A DNA stretch of 64,000 bases, taken from IMG/VR virus record IMGVR_UViG_3300050821_009780, positions 62,001-126,000 of that record. One strand, written 5' to 3'. The notes beneath the pieces were generated by a model, which saw only the letters and a list, made by a program, of their open reading frames with translations, was not told where the DNA came from and did not search any database. This document shows, piece by piece, positions 16,477 through 24,701 of the stretch; the first letter of the stretch is position 1, and each line of letters opens with the position of its first letter. A program made the position numbers and the translations under genes. Source of the stretch: a virus.

Positions 16477-19022
16477 GGTGCCCCCGGAGACTCGATGCCG
16501 GCCACCACCATGGCCGCCTTCCATGCATCCTCGCTGAACCCCGGCTCCGTGCTGGCCTGCTCGCGGACAGCATCCAGATCCAGGTCGTCCATCCCCGTGC
16601 CGGCGGTCATAGCTACCTGCCCCTTCTCCGCTGCCCGGGCCTGCGCCTCGGTAGCCCCTACGTACTCCATGATGTGGTAGTCCGGGTGATCGAACTTCTC
16701 CGTGTTCCAATCCGGTGCGGCCAGCGCCGGGTCGAACGGGAAGACCTGCTTGTCCCGGAACCCGAGCGACGCGTACAGCTTGGGCAGCACGGGACCGTAC
16801 GCCTCGATGTAGTTCGCCCCGTGCTCACTGACGGCCAGCCTGAGCAGCGCCAGCCCGGTGCCCTTATCCCCGGAGGTGTTGAACAGCCCGGTCGGCTCGA
16901 TGCGCCCATCCTTGTGGTCGTGGATGAGTATCCCGGCCTTCCCGCCGGCTGCGAGGATAGCTGTCATGCCCGCGTTCCTGATGTCCGCTGCGGTGTAGTG
17001 GTTGACGAAGGCACTGTACGGGCTGCCCTCGAATGCCTTGTTGAGCGTGCTCGCGAACTCCTCGGGGCTGGCCAGCCGAGTGCCGGGCGGCCCCGACCCG
17101 GCGGCGCGGGCTGCCTCCTGCGCCCGGGCCTCCTTGCTGCCGGGCTGCAGCGTGCGCAGCAGCGCCTCCACCGACGGGATGCCGGCGGGCACGGACGGCG
17201 CGGACTTCTCCGCCAGCCTGGGCGCGGTCCCGTTGTTGTCCCAGAGCTGCCAGTCGGCGAACCGGGACTTCAGCGCCTCGAAGACGAGCTTGTTGCGGGT
17301 GATGCCGCGGACGACCTCCTGGGAGCGGATCAAGTCGGGCGGCACGTACCGGCCGCCGAGCGGATCGCGTCCCTCCCGGTAGGCTTCCAGGCCCTGCCGG
17401 TAGCGCTTAGCGGCGCGCTGCACGGCCCGTTCCACCGGGCTATCCACGAACACGCCGCGAGTGGTGTACCCGTGCTGCTCCAGGGCAGCGAGGCGCTGGG
17501 AGACGCTGGCCTCGTCGGCCATGGTGATATCCCAGGCGATGTTCTTGCCGCGCTCGGCCAGCAGCCGGGCGGCCTGGTCGGCCAGGTAGGACGACTCGTC
17601 GTGCACCAGCGGGGAGGCTTCCAGCGGGGACAGCCCGGCGACCTCGGGGACCAGCCCGCGCCGGGCCAGCTCGGCCTTGAAGTCGTCGGGGTTGACGACG
17701 GCGTAGTCGCGCAGGCTGATGTCCGGGATCTGCTTGAGCACGGTGGTCTTGCCGGCCCCGCCGAGCCCGCCCATGACCAGCGCCCGGTGCTCGGACGGCA
17801 CGGATACCTGCCTGGCCAGGAAGTCCTGGAGGATCTGCTGGTGCTCCAGGGCGCGCTGCGGCAGCCAGGAGTAGCCGCCGTCGCGGGAGTGCAGCACGGA
17901 GGTGGCCTGGCCCTTGCCGGCGGCGGCGTTGACCTTCTCCTGCACGTCGCGGGCGTGCACGGCGTACTGCTCGTCGGTGAGCGGCGCGTACTGGCCGGGG
18001 GCGGCCTGCCCGGCGGCAGCGGCACGGGCGGCGGCCTGCGCGGCGCGGGCGCCGGACTCGGCCTTGCGCAGCTCCCCGAGGTGGTCGCGGAGATCGGACT
18101 GCCGCTGGCTCTCCTCGCGCTGGGCGTAGCCTTCCAGCCGCCGGTTGGCCTGATCCAGCGCGGAGTCCTGGGGAGAGGGTGCCTGCTGCGGCAGCGGCTG
18201 CGGCACGTGCGCGTGCGCGTGCCGGCTGAGGGTGTCCCCGGCCAGCGGGGTGACGAACCGGGAGCCGAGGTGCGGGTGGACCGCCTGCGCGCCCGTGGGG
18301 GGCGGCGGCAGCTTAGGCGGCTCGGGCTGCACGGCCGGGTGCTGCGGGCCCTCCTGAAGCCGCTCCGCCGCGCGGGCGGCCCGTTCGGGGACGGCCCCGG
18401 TGAGGCGGCGGGTGCGGGTGGACCTGACCCCGGACTGCTTGTCGATGTCCCGCATCCGGGACTGGACGTGGGAGATGCTATCGCGGACAGACTGCTTCTG
18501 CTGGTCGGTCTCCGCACGGGGCAGCAGCTGCTCGGCGGCGGTCCGGTGCGCCTCGTGCAGCTGCTCGTAGCCCTTGGCCAGAGCGGGACTATCCGGGTCG
18601 GACAGGTGCTGGTGGGCGGCGTCCACGTGCCCGGCGAACTTCTCAGCAGACGGCTTGTCGATATCGTGGAAGCGCTGGCTGCCCCACAGCGCCTGGCCCT
18701 TCTTCGCCCACGCCTGCTGCGCGGCCAGCCACTTGGCCTGGCTGGTGTCGTCGATGACGTGGCCGGGGGCACCCTGGACGAAGTGCGGGTCGTGGCCGCC
18801 GGGGTGCGGCAGGTCGCTGCGCAGCTCGGTGTGCGCCTTGACGTGCTCGGGGATGACCTTGCCCTGCTTGGTCTTCTGCAGCCGGGAGAACGGCCGGACC
18901 TGGAAGCTGGCCAGCTCCAGCGCCTCCGGGTCGGCGGCCAGCTCCAGCGCCCGCCCGGCGCTGATCTCCTCGACCAGATCGCGGGCCAGCGCGGCCAGGG
19001 CCTCCTCGGCGGGACTGGTCAC
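16473..19022 (-). CDS. Head-region protein with zeta-type kinase and GNAT-like domains (849 aa)
   Basis: Start GTG 19022. Residues about 78-103 carry the module HFVQGAPGHVIDDTSQAKWL shared with the 2797-residue protein. A coiled, Pro/Gln-rich region follows. Near residue 417 is a P-loop (GGLGGAGKTTVLKQ) and, downstream, VVNPDDFKAEL, an Asp-rich zeta-toxin pattern, then AWDITMADEASV and RAAKRYRQ, all typical of zeta/ParT-like kinases, which in some cases phosphorylate cell-wall sugar precursors. Residues about 660-800 (ALLRLAVSEHG, LPKLYASLGFRDK) look like a GNAT acetyltransferase end. It lies between portal and MuF-like genes, so it is likely carried in the capsid. The target is unknown; no antitoxin-like partner is seen. 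Confidence 0.82.
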   Translation of the reverse strand: MTSPAEEALAALARDLVEEISAGRALELAADPEALELASFQVRPFSRLQKTKQGKVIPEHVKAHTELRSDLPHPGGHDPHFVQGAPGHVIDDTSQAKWLAAQQAWAKKGQALWGSQRFHDIDKPSAEKFAGHVDAAHQHLSDPDSPALAKGYEQLHEAHRTAAEQLLPRAETDQQKQSVRDSISHVQSRMRDIDKQSGVRSTRTRRLTGAVPERAARAAERLQEGPQHPAVQPEPPKLPPPPTGAQAVHPHLGSRFVTPLAGDTLSRHAHAHVPQPLPQQAPSPQDSALDQANRRLEGYAQREESQRQSDLRDHLGELRKAESGARAAQAAARAAAAGQAAPGQYAPLTDEQYAVHARDVQEKVNAAAGKGQATSVLHSRDGGYSWLPQRALEHQQILQDFLARQVSVPSEHRALVMGGLGGAGKTTVLKQIPDISLRDYAVVNPDDFKAELARRGLVPEVAGLSPLEASPLVHDESSYLADQAARLLAERGKNIAWDITMADEASVSQRLAALEQHGYTTRGVFVDSPVERAVQRAAKRYRQGLEAYREGRDPLGGRYVPPDLIRSQEVVRGITRNKLVFEALKSRFADWQLWDNNGTAPRLAEKSAPSVPAGIPSVEALLRTLQPGSKEARAQEAARAAGSGPPGTRLASPEEFASTLNKAFEGSPYSAFVNHYTAADIRNAGMTAILAAGGKAGILIHDHKDGRIEPTGLFNTSGDKGTGLALLRLAVSEHGANYIEAYGPVLPKLYASLGFRDKQVFPFDPALAAPDWNTEKFDHPDYHIMEYVGATEAQARAAEKGQVAMTAGTGMDDLDLDAVREQASTEPGFSEDAWKAAMVVAGIESPGAP

Positions 19023-19144
19023 GACTCGCTCCAGGTGCAGTTATTGCAGCACAGGAACTCCTCGCCGGAAGCTGTAACCTCGGTGCCTAGGTCAGCGCTG
19101 CCGCACCGGGGGCAGTGCTCCTCGCACTCAGCGGAATCCGGCAC
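19019..19144 (-). CDS. Small zinc-ribbon protein (41 aa)
   Basis: Short gene between portal and the zeta-domain protein. GTG 19144 overlaps the portal stop by 17 bp, and the stop overlaps the next GTG. It reads VPDSAECEEHCPRCGSADLG then EEFLCCNNCTWSES: two C-x2-C pairs 16 residues apart, a complete zinc ribbon. Function unknown. Confidence 0.72.
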   Translation of the reverse strand: MPDSAECEEHCPRCGSADLGTEVTASGEEFLCCNNCTWSES

Positions 19145-20744
19145 CGCTGCCTCCGCCCGACGGCCCCTGCCCGCTCACCGGCTGGCTGTTCCCGCCGCCT
19201 CCGCCTGCGGCGGGCTGCGGCGAGGGCACGGCGGGAGACTGGGCGGCCATGTTGCCGGCGGTGTTCCCGGCCATGACCGGCATGCCGCCCATCATCTGCT
19301 GCTGGGCCTGGTCCTGCATGAGCTTCTGCTGCTTCTCCCGGTCGGCCTTGATCTTGTCGTAGTCGATGTCGAACGCCAGCTCCTCGCTCATCCGCTGCTC
19401 CAGCTCCAGCATGAACTCAGGGGTGACGTTGGCACTCTGCCCTGCTACGGCCAGCTTGTCGAAGGTGTCCTGGATCGCGGCCTTCTGCTCGGCGGTGAGC
19501 GCCCCCCACTTGAACTCGGGGTACTTCTCGGAGCCGAAGTTCCAGTCCACGAACCGCGGGAAGATGCAGTTGTTAATGACCTCGGCCATCTCCTCCAGGA
19601 TGCCCTCCAGCATCATCATGAAGGTGGTGTCGTTCTGCTTGCCGAAGTCCACCAGGGTGGAGTCGCCCTGGCCGGCCCCCGCCCCGGAGTCGGAGTCGAA
19701 CCACTGGGCCAGCACCGACTTGGACATCTGGCTGTTGTGGTGGTTGATGAGGCCGAGGAAGTCGAACCGGGAACTGGTCTCGTTGATGGACTGCACCGTC
19801 CAGTCGGCGGACGGGACGACCATGTACTGGGCCAGGCCGAGCTGGGACAGCGCCCGGGTGAAGTTGTTCTTGTCCTGCGGGGTCGGGTTGGGCACCATGG
19901 TGCCGACCCGCAGCCCGACGGCGGCGCGCTGCGCGGCCAGGTGCGCGATGAAGTAGAGCTTTTCCTTCTTGTCGTAGTGGTAGAAGGCGCTCTCGAACAT
20001 GCTCACGCCGTAGAACGGGCGCTCGGCCTCGTCGTGGGCGAAGTAGACGGCGGTGTCCTTGGGGATCTTCACGTCGATGGTGCGGCCCTGGAAGAACGTG
20101 CGCTGCCGGAAGCCGTTCCACCGGCCCTGGCCGTCGAGCAGGAAGGTCAGCGTCTCGGCGGGGCGCCAGTCCAGGGCGCGCAGCGTGGTCTTGCCCTTGT
20201 TGGGGCCGGTCTTCGGGGTCCAGTAAATCATTTCCCAGGCGCTGAACCCGGAGAACAGGGCGAGCAGCATCTGCTTGACGAACCGGGTGAAGCTGAACTC
20301 CATGCCGCCCGCGGACGGCGGCAGGAACAGCAGATCCTTGCAGAACTGGGCTTCCTCGGTGCCGCCGACCACCCCGTCGCGGGGAATCACGTCGGAGTGC
20401 TTGAGGCTGGCGAGAATCGGCTTGGTGATGAGCCGGAACAGGGCCCGGGCCTGGCCGTCGCGCCGCCGCATGGTGACAAGCTGACGGACCGTGACTGGAT
20501 CGTCCCTGAATAGCTCCCAGCTATCCCGGTACGGAGTGGCGAACGGGAGAAAGTACGGGACACCGACGCTGAAGTTGTCCGCCTCGGGCGGCGGCTGGGG
20601 CAGGGCCTGCGCGTCCTCCAGGACATAGCCCTCCTGGCCGAACCCCTGGGACGTGACTCCCATACCGCCCGGAGGGGACAGCCGTCCCTCGGATGAGCCG
20701 AAGCCGCTACCTGGTGTCGTCACACCGAGGTAGATCGGTGCCAA
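19128..20744 (-). CDS. Portal protein, Mu gp29-like
   Basis: A 538-residue protein of the DUF935/Mu gp29 portal type: a Gly/Pro-rich N-terminus, then LFRLITKPILASLKHSDVI, a long mixed region with FSGFSAWEMIYWTP and YFAHDEAERPFYGVSMFE, and SQMSKSVLAQWFDSDSG, followed by a helical stem-like part and a Gln/Gly-rich tail. The portal is the DNA channel at the capsid vertex. Start uncertain: TTG 20744 gives the longest form; GTG 20723 and ATG 20663 are alternatives without clear ribosome sites. Gene order terminase, portal, MuF-like, protease is normal. Confidence 0.88.
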   Translation of the reverse strand: MAPIYLGVTTPGSGFGSSEGRLSPPGGMGVTSQGFGQEGYVLEDAQALPQPPPEADNFSVGVPYFLPFATPYRDSWELFRDDPVTVRQLVTMRRRDGQARALFRLITKPILASLKHSDVIPRDGVVGGTEEAQFCKDLLFLPPSAGGMEFSFTRFVKQMLLALFSGFSAWEMIYWTPKTGPNKGKTTLRALDWRPAETLTFLLDGQGRWNGFRQRTFFQGRTIDVKIPKDTAVYFAHDEAERPFYGVSMFESAFYHYDKKEKLYFIAHLAAQRAAVGLRVGTMVPNPTPQDKNNFTRALSQLGLAQYMVVPSADWTVQSINETSSRFDFLGLINHHNSQMSKSVLAQWFDSDSGAGAGQGDSTLVDFGKQNDTTFMMMLEGILEEMAEVINNCIFPRFVDWNFGSEKYPEFKWGALTAEQKAAIQDTFDKLAVAGQSANVTPEFMLELEQRMSEELAFDIDYDKIKADREKQQKLMQDQAQQQMMGGMPVMAGNTAGNMAAQSPAVPSPQPAAGGGGGNSQPVSGQGPSGGGSGAGFR

Positions 20745-20769
20745 GCGGGCAGCTTATCCCCGCTAATCC

Positions 20770-21318
20770 CTACCGCAGCACCTGTATTTTCAGGGTGGTC
20801 GCCACCAGGACACCGGTGGTGGACTTCGCCCCCGGCTGCTGCAGGGTGAGGTCCAGCTCAGGGGCGTTGTTGGCGATCTTCTGCGCCTTCGCCGCCGCAT
20901 TCAGGATGACCTGCGGGTCGGCGGCGGCGCTGACGCCCGCGCCCGCGCTCGCGGTGGACTTGGCAGTGGAGGAAGTATTCACGCCCGCGCCCGCACTCGC
21001 GGTGGACTTGGGCCCGGCGGTGTTCACGCCCGCCCCCGCAGTCTTGGTGCCCGCTGTGTTCGGCTTGGCTGCAGCCGACGTAGGCTTGTACGGCTTGATG
21101 GCGGTCACCGTGTACGCGGTCCGGCCGACCTGGATGACGTTCCCCGGCTTGAGCGACGAAGCAGGCATAAGGCCCGATCCTCCGGCGACGTGGCCCTGCA
21201 CGTGCTGCCGGACCACCTGGGGACGGCCCCGCTCGACCCGCTGGTACATGCGGACGGGCACCGTCTGGCGGGCGGTGCCGGCCAGGCGCAGCAGCTTGCC
21301 CAGGGGAGTCTCGGTCAC
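20770..21318 (-). CDS. Hypothetical head-region protein with Ala/Gly repeats (182 aa)
   Basis: Not recognised. Codons from GTG 21318 onward have about 90 percent G or C at the third position, so that start is preferred; a later ATG at 21168 has a very good GGAGG upstream and would give 132 residues. The N-terminal part (RMYQRVERGRPQVVRQHV) and GNVIQVGRTAYTVTAI look folded; the middle repeats AGAGVNTAGPKSTAS with variation three times; the C-terminus ends beta-like (LVATTLKIQVLR). It precedes the portal gene and follows a terminator. Confidence 0.65.
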   Translation of the reverse strand: MTETPLGKLLRLAGTARQTVPVRMYQRVERGRPQVVRQHVQGHVAGGSGLMPASSLKPGNVIQVGRTAYTVTAIKPYKPTSAAAKPNTAGTKTAGAGVNTAGPKSTASAGAGVNTSSTAKSTASAGAGVSAAADPQVILNAAAKAQKIANNAPELDLTLQQPGAKSTTGVLVATTLKIQVLR

Positions 21319-21335
21319 ACCGGACAAATCGGTGC

Positions 21336-21370
21336 CGGAAAACAAGCAGCCCCGGCGAGCCGGGGCTGCT
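21336..21370 (-). terminator. Intrinsic terminator after the small basic gene
   Basis: Minus strand: perfect 11-bp stem AGCAGCCCCGG/CCGGGGCTGCT with a CTCG loop (21345-21370) followed by TGTTTT. It begins 10 bases after the stop of the 49-residue gene and lies before the portal operon. Confidence 0.88.
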
Positions 21371-21379
21371 CCTGGGGTA

Positions 21380-21529
21380 CTAGCGCTTCCTGCCATGCGG
21401 AGTCCTCTCCGGGTTCCGCTGCGTGCGCGCCGGGTTGTTCTTCGTCCGCCGGTGCTCGGCGGCGTACCTGGCGCACTTGACGCGGTTCCTGTTGAACTTC
21501 CGGTTCTTCTTTCCCTGCTTGTGGGGCAT
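21380..21529 (-). CDS. Small basic protein (49 aa)
   Basis: ATG 21529 with AGAGGA directly upstream; stop TAG at 21380. It reads MPHKQGKKNRKFNRNRVKCA, then YAAEHRRTKNNPARTQRN and ends GRKR. Very basic with one Cys. Short basic proteins of this sort (MPHKQGKK...) recur near head genes in actinophages. It may bind nucleic acid. Both flanks are terminators, so it is a separate unit or is read through. Confidence 0.75.
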   Translation of the reverse strand: MPHKQGKKNRKFNRNRVKCARYAAEHRRTKNNPARTQRNPERTPHGRKR

Positions 21530-21609
21530 TTCCTCTCACCCCCTCTCACATCCGGTCCTAGGACTGGGGTGTGAGATGGCGCAGAAGAACCACGGCCCCT
21601 CCTCTCGAC

Positions 21610-21646
21610 AAGAAACAGCTCCCGCCGGGGGTGCGGCGGGAGCTGT
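21610..21646 (-). terminator. Strong intrinsic terminator ending a short transcript
   Basis: Minus strand: perfect 13-bp stem ACAGCTCCCGCCG/CGGCGGGAGCTGT (21615-21646), loop CACCCC, then TTCTTG. It sits about 70-100 bases downstream of the promoter at 21720-21747 with no gene in between. Confidence 0.9.
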
Positions 21647-21713
21647 CGGGCTGCAGGCGGTTGCCCGCAGCGGGGTTGTGGACGGCCGATGCAGCTGACA
21701 AGGCTGCTAGCCG
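21610..21713 (-). ncRNA. Candidate short structured RNA or leader
   Basis: From the expected start near 21713 to the terminator is about 100 bases without a usable open frame. The transcript has a hairpin GCTGCGGGC-AACC-GCCTGCAGC (one wobble pair) right before the terminator hairpin. It does not fold as a tRNA by eye. It could be a phage sRNA, an antitermination (put-like) leader of the head operon, or an attenuator. Confidence 0.5.
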
Positions 21714-21719
21714 CCAGCC

Positions 21720-21747
21720 ATACTACCGGACGGTTGCCTCAAGTCAA
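21720..21747 (-). promoter_or_regulatory. Promoter of the short RNA / head region
   Basis: Minus-strand TTGACT (21742-21747), 16 bp, TAGTAT (21720-21725). The -35 lies in GACTTGACTTGAGGCAAC, a shared element whose right arm is less conserved here. It overlaps the end of the gene at 21739-22023. Confidence 0.78.
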
Positions 21748-22023
21748 GTCGGTCATGGTCCCGGTCTCCACGCCGCCGGTGACGACATCGTGGCACAGGC
21801 AGAGGCAGCCCGAGCCTTGCGGCGGCTCCTCGCCCTTGCAGGCCGCATGCAGGTGACGGGCATATTCCGGCTTACTGCCAGTGAGCTTCATGGCGTCCTG
21901 GCAGGTGAGGCTGAGCCTGCTGTTCGCCGCTATCCGGTGCGCCTTCTGGAGCTGCCGGGCCAATATCTCCTCGCGGAGCCTGCGGCGCTCCAAGATGGTC
22001 ATTCCCCGCCGGAAGCTAGGCAT
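21739..22023 (-). CDS. Hypothetical protein (94 aa), Cys-rich C-terminus
   Basis: Not recognised. Start ATG 22023 (MPSFRRGMTILERRRLREEI). Helical and basic at first, then LSLTCQDAMKL and HAACKGEEPPQGSGCLCLCH, a cluster of Cys and His that may bind metal. Ends within the next promoter. Overlaps the upstream gene by 8 bp. Confidence 0.7.
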   Translation of the reverse strand: MPSFRRGMTILERRRLREEILARQLQKAHRIAANSRLSLTCQDAMKLTGSKPEYARHLHAACKGEEPPQGSGCLCLCHDVVTGGVETGTMTDLT

Positions 22024-22252
22024 ACCGCACGCTCGTCTTCCCCTGGTAAGTGGCTACTGTCATCTTGTCGGCCTGGTCGCCTGGCAGCAGGTGGCAGTAC
22101 GCTGCCCCGCTCAGGTGCACCAGGCCGAACGAACGGCCGTCCGGCATTCCCGGACGTACATCAGCTCCGCAGTGATCGCATTTCCTGATCCAGACAGCAG
22201 CACAGTCGCACCCGAGCAGCCCGGTGATGCACTCGCCGTACAGGCACGCCAC
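22016..22252 (-). CDS. Hypothetical Cys-rich protein (78 aa)
   Basis: Not recognised. GTG 22252 (VACLYGECITGLLGCDCAAV). C-x2-C in RKCDHCGADVRPGM plus further Cys suggests a zinc-ribbon fold; DGRSFGLVHLSGAAYCHLL also fits a small treble-clef-like protein. Next to two other small Cys-rich or membrane genes. Confidence 0.7.
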   Translation of the reverse strand: MACLYGECITGLLGCDCAAVWIRKCDHCGADVRPGMPDGRSFGLVHLSGAAYCHLLPGDQADKMTVATYQGKTSVRYA

Positions 22253-22369
22253 CTACAGCACCCCCACCAGGATCAAGCCTCCGAGGGTGCCTGCGGCAAC
22301 CGCGAAGAACAGGGCAGCTCCGAACAGCCAGTACAGCAGACAGCCCAGATCACGCCCGAAGTCATCCAC
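22253..22369 (-). CDS. Small membrane protein (38 aa)
   Basis: GTG 22369 overlaps the upstream stop (GTGGATGA). Reads VDDFGRDLGCLLYWLFGAAL, then FFAVAAGTLGGLILVGVL: one membrane helix of about 28 residues, C-terminus reaching the end. It ends one base before the next GTG. The role is unknown; no holin partner lies close by. Confidence 0.65.
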   Translation of the reverse strand: MDDFGRDLGCLLYWLFGAALFFAVAAGTLGGLILVGVL

Positions 22370-22658
22370 GGAGACGCTCCAGCAGCAGCTCCCCGTCGCT
22401 CGGGTATCCCCGGCCCGGATACCGCTGATAGGCAAGAAGCGGCGGGACAGTACGCCGGGCCTTCTTCGCAGGGCGCCACTTATCGCCCATATCCCGCATA
22501 AGACCGTGACCGGCCGGGCACCGGGGTCCTCCGCCGAAACCGAGGTGCGGGGCCTTGCACACGTGCAGGCACGTCTCGCACAGGAACTTGCTCTTCGGGC
22601 CGGACCGGCAGCAGCGGCAAAACGCGTTGATACCCGGACCGACGTAACCGTGCGCCAC
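22362..22658 (-). CDS. Zinc-ribbon-like protein (98 aa)
   Basis: Not assigned to a family. Begins at GTG 22658 (VAHGYVGPGINAFCRCCRSG), with AAGG 11 bases upstream; GTG 22667 is an alternative. C-x-C-C, CETCLHVC and PRCPAGH give two metal-binding groups. The C-terminus is basic (KKARRTV). The palindrome at 22671 lies just upstream. Confidence 0.7.
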   Translation of the reverse strand: MAHGYVGPGINAFCRCCRSGPKSKFLCETCLHVCKAPHLGFGGGPRCPAGHGLMRDMGDKWRPAKKARRTVPPLLAYQRYPGRGYPSDGELLLERLRG

Positions 22659-22670
22659 TAACCTCACCGC

Positions 22671-22690
22671 CTTGTCTTGAGACAAGTATA
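22671..22690 (-). promoter_or_regulatory. Palindromic operator-like site with possible -10 box
   Basis: CTTGTCTCAAGACAAG (22671-22686) has perfect 7-bp arms. Upstream on the minus strand it touches TATACT (22685-22690), so the site would cover the start of transcription, as at 5457-5472. No good -35 is seen for that box, so the promoter call is weaker than for the others. Confidence 0.55.
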
Positions 22691-22694
22691 CCAG

Positions 22695-24701
22695 CTACTG
22701 CTGGTGGTACCCGGCCTCTCCTACGTCGTACACCCGCTCGCCGCCCGGCAGGCTGTAGTACTCCATCTCCCGGTCCTTGACCTCCTCCGGGATAGGGTCC
22801 TCCGATATCAGGTAGGTCATGTCCGGCATGCCGATGGGCAGCAGCGACCGGTCGGCGGACCCGCCCCACGAGTAGTTGCCGGACGGGAACGCGCGCCGTC
22901 CCTGCTCGTCCTCCTGCCCGCCGAGGCGCAGCGCCCCGGACACCGCCCCGGACAGGCCGTCGGCCAGGTCCTTGCTGCCGCCGGCCGGGTGATCGATCTT
23001 CCCGTTCGGCATCCGGGACAGGGTGAGCAACTCGCGCATCATGATCTCGTTGCCGGGCATCTCCAGCCGGCTCTCGTACGCCGTGTCGCGCAGGTTGCGC
23101 CAGCCGGTCTCGTCGCGGTCCAGGGAGAACTTGTCGGTCTCGATGCCGGCGCTCGCCAGCCGCTGCAGCAGGTCGGTGGACTGCCACTGGTCGGCGGTGA
23201 ACAGGGCGAGGATGAAGCCGCGGCGGCGCAGCTCCAGCGCCAGGTCGCCTACCCAGCGGATCTGGATCTCCCGGGCGGGGACGGCGGACTTGTCGGCCTC
23301 GTAGCCGATGACGAAGTCCACCTTGACCAGGGGACGGGACTCGTGCAGGGCCACGTCCAGCCCGCCCTCGTCGGCGCCGAGCACGGTGACGTCGTTCCAG
23401 CTCTTGACGTGCGCGAGGGCGACCCCGGCCCGGCAGGCGTCCACCGCGAGGTCGGCGTGCAGCGCGTACCGCGCGCCCTGGATGGGAATCAGGTCGGGGC
23501 TGAACTTGTAGACCGGGCGCCACGCTTTGCCGTCCCGGACGTAGTCCACTTCCAGCGGCTGCACGTCGTGGCTGGAGGTGTAGACGCAGGAGCGCAGCGC
23601 CAGCTCGTTGGCGAAGTAGGGCGACACGGTGTAGGAGGGCTTGCACTCGTACCGCGCCCGGGCCATGACGGGGTCGTCCCGGTAGTCCTTGGCGAACTGC
23701 TCCTTGCCCTTGACCCGGGGGTTGACCTCCCAGGTGGCGAAGGGGCCGGAGACGTAGTGCCGGGACTGGTCGCCGTGCGCCGCCAGATCCTGGTTGCCCT
23801 CGTCCACCAGCTGCTGGATCTTGCTGCCCAGGTAGCGGGGCCAGGAGATACGGATGTTCTTGTAGGTCTCGAACCGGGTGGAGGCCGAAGTCTGGAGCAT
23901 CATGAGGATGGCCTCGGCAGTGGTGGTGGACTCGCGGGCCCCGCGCCGCCCGCCGGACTTCTCCAGCTCGCCGACCGTCTTGAACGCGTCGATCTCGTCG
24001 GCGACGCCGAGGATCAGGTTGAGGCCCTCCTGGCTGTCGGCGTCGGAGTGGCCGGAGACCGCCTCGATGTTCTTCGGGAAGCGGATGGTGTCCAGCAGCG
24101 CGGTGGCGTTGCGCTCCTCGCCGGGCTTGGGCTTGGGCGGCCTTCCGCGCCCGGCCTTGCGCTCGTTGATCTCCACCGCACCCATGGTGGTGAACCAGTT
24201 GCCGGAGCGGGTGACCGCCTTGCGGAGCGGGGCGAAGAACGCGCGCTGCGCCTGCCGGGAGTTGGACGCCACGTTGAGCACGTGGATCGAGTCCTGCGGC
24301 GGCATCTCGTAGTACGCCTGCGGGGAGCGCAGGCACAGCAGCAGGTAGCAGACCCGCAGCACCGCGATGCGGGACACGTGGTCCTTGCCAGAGCCCTTGC
24401 CCCACTCCAGCTCCAGGAAGTTGACCTGGCGGACCGGGGTCTTCCAGAACGCGCGGCCGACCGGGTCCGGGTGGTGGGCGGCGATGTACTCGTAGGTCTC
24501 CGGGTAGTAGATACGCTCGGCGTGCAGCACCGAATCGTACTGGATCTCCGACAGCCGGGGGTTGGCCAGGTACAGCGGGCTGGTGACGAACTCGGTCAGG
24601 GTGACCGGCCACTCCTCGAAGACACGGTCGGTGGAGCTGCCGCCGCGAGTGATCTTCGGCGGGGCGAGCGCGGAGAAGTCGGAGTTGGCCCACTCAGTCA
24701 T
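22695..24701 (-). CDS. Terminase large subunit
   Basis: 668 residues from ATG 24701 (MTEWANSDFSALAPP); longer readings are low-quality. It packages DNA into the prohead. Walker A is ELEWGKGSGKDH (residues about 98-108), Walker B is NLILGVADEIDAF (D235-E236), and the C-terminal nuclease has LHADLAVDACRAG (D417) with later acidic residues (VDFVIGYEAD). No small terminase subunit was recognised; one of the small genes next to it could fill that role. It overlaps the upstream gene by 8 bp. Confidence 0.9.
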   Translation of the reverse strand: MTEWANSDFSALAPPKITRGGSSTDRVFEEWPVTLTEFVTSPLYLANPRLSEIQYDSVLHAERIYYPETYEYIAAHHPDPVGRAFWKTPVRQVNFLELEWGKGSGKDHVSRIAVLRVCYLLLCLRSPQAYYEMPPQDSIHVLNVASNSRQAQRAFFAPLRKAVTRSGNWFTTMGAVEINERKAGRGRPPKPKPGEERNATALLDTIRFPKNIEAVSGHSDADSQEGLNLILGVADEIDAFKTVGELEKSGGRRGARESTTTAEAILMMLQTSASTRFETYKNIRISWPRYLGSKIQQLVDEGNQDLAAHGDQSRHYVSGPFATWEVNPRVKGKEQFAKDYRDDPVMARARYECKPSYTVSPYFANELALRSCVYTSSHDVQPLEVDYVRDGKAWRPVYKFSPDLIPIQGARYALHADLAVDACRAGVALAHVKSWNDVTVLGADEGGLDVALHESRPLVKVDFVIGYEADKSAVPAREIQIRWVGDLALELRRRGFILALFTADQWQSTDLLQRLASAGIETDKFSLDRDETGWRNLRDTAYESRLEMPGNEIMMRELLTLSRMPNGKIDHPAGGSKDLADGLSGAVSGALRLGGQEDEQGRRAFPSGNYSWGGSADRSLLPIGMPDMTYLISEDPIPEEVKDREMEYYSLPGGERVYDVGEAGYHQQ

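Noticed and set aside
16674-20513. 1279-residue plus-strand open frame
   Set aside because: Antisense to the zeta-domain and portal genes, which have clear motifs; no motif in this frame.
21647-21713. tRNA gene in the gap before the head genes
   Set aside because: No T-arm consensus, no cloverleaf by eye; the hairpins fit a short structured RNA better.
22480-24693. 737-residue minus-strand frame parallel to terminase
   Set aside because: Arg/Pro/Gly-rich shadow of the terminase frame, which carries Walker A, Walker B and nuclease motifs.
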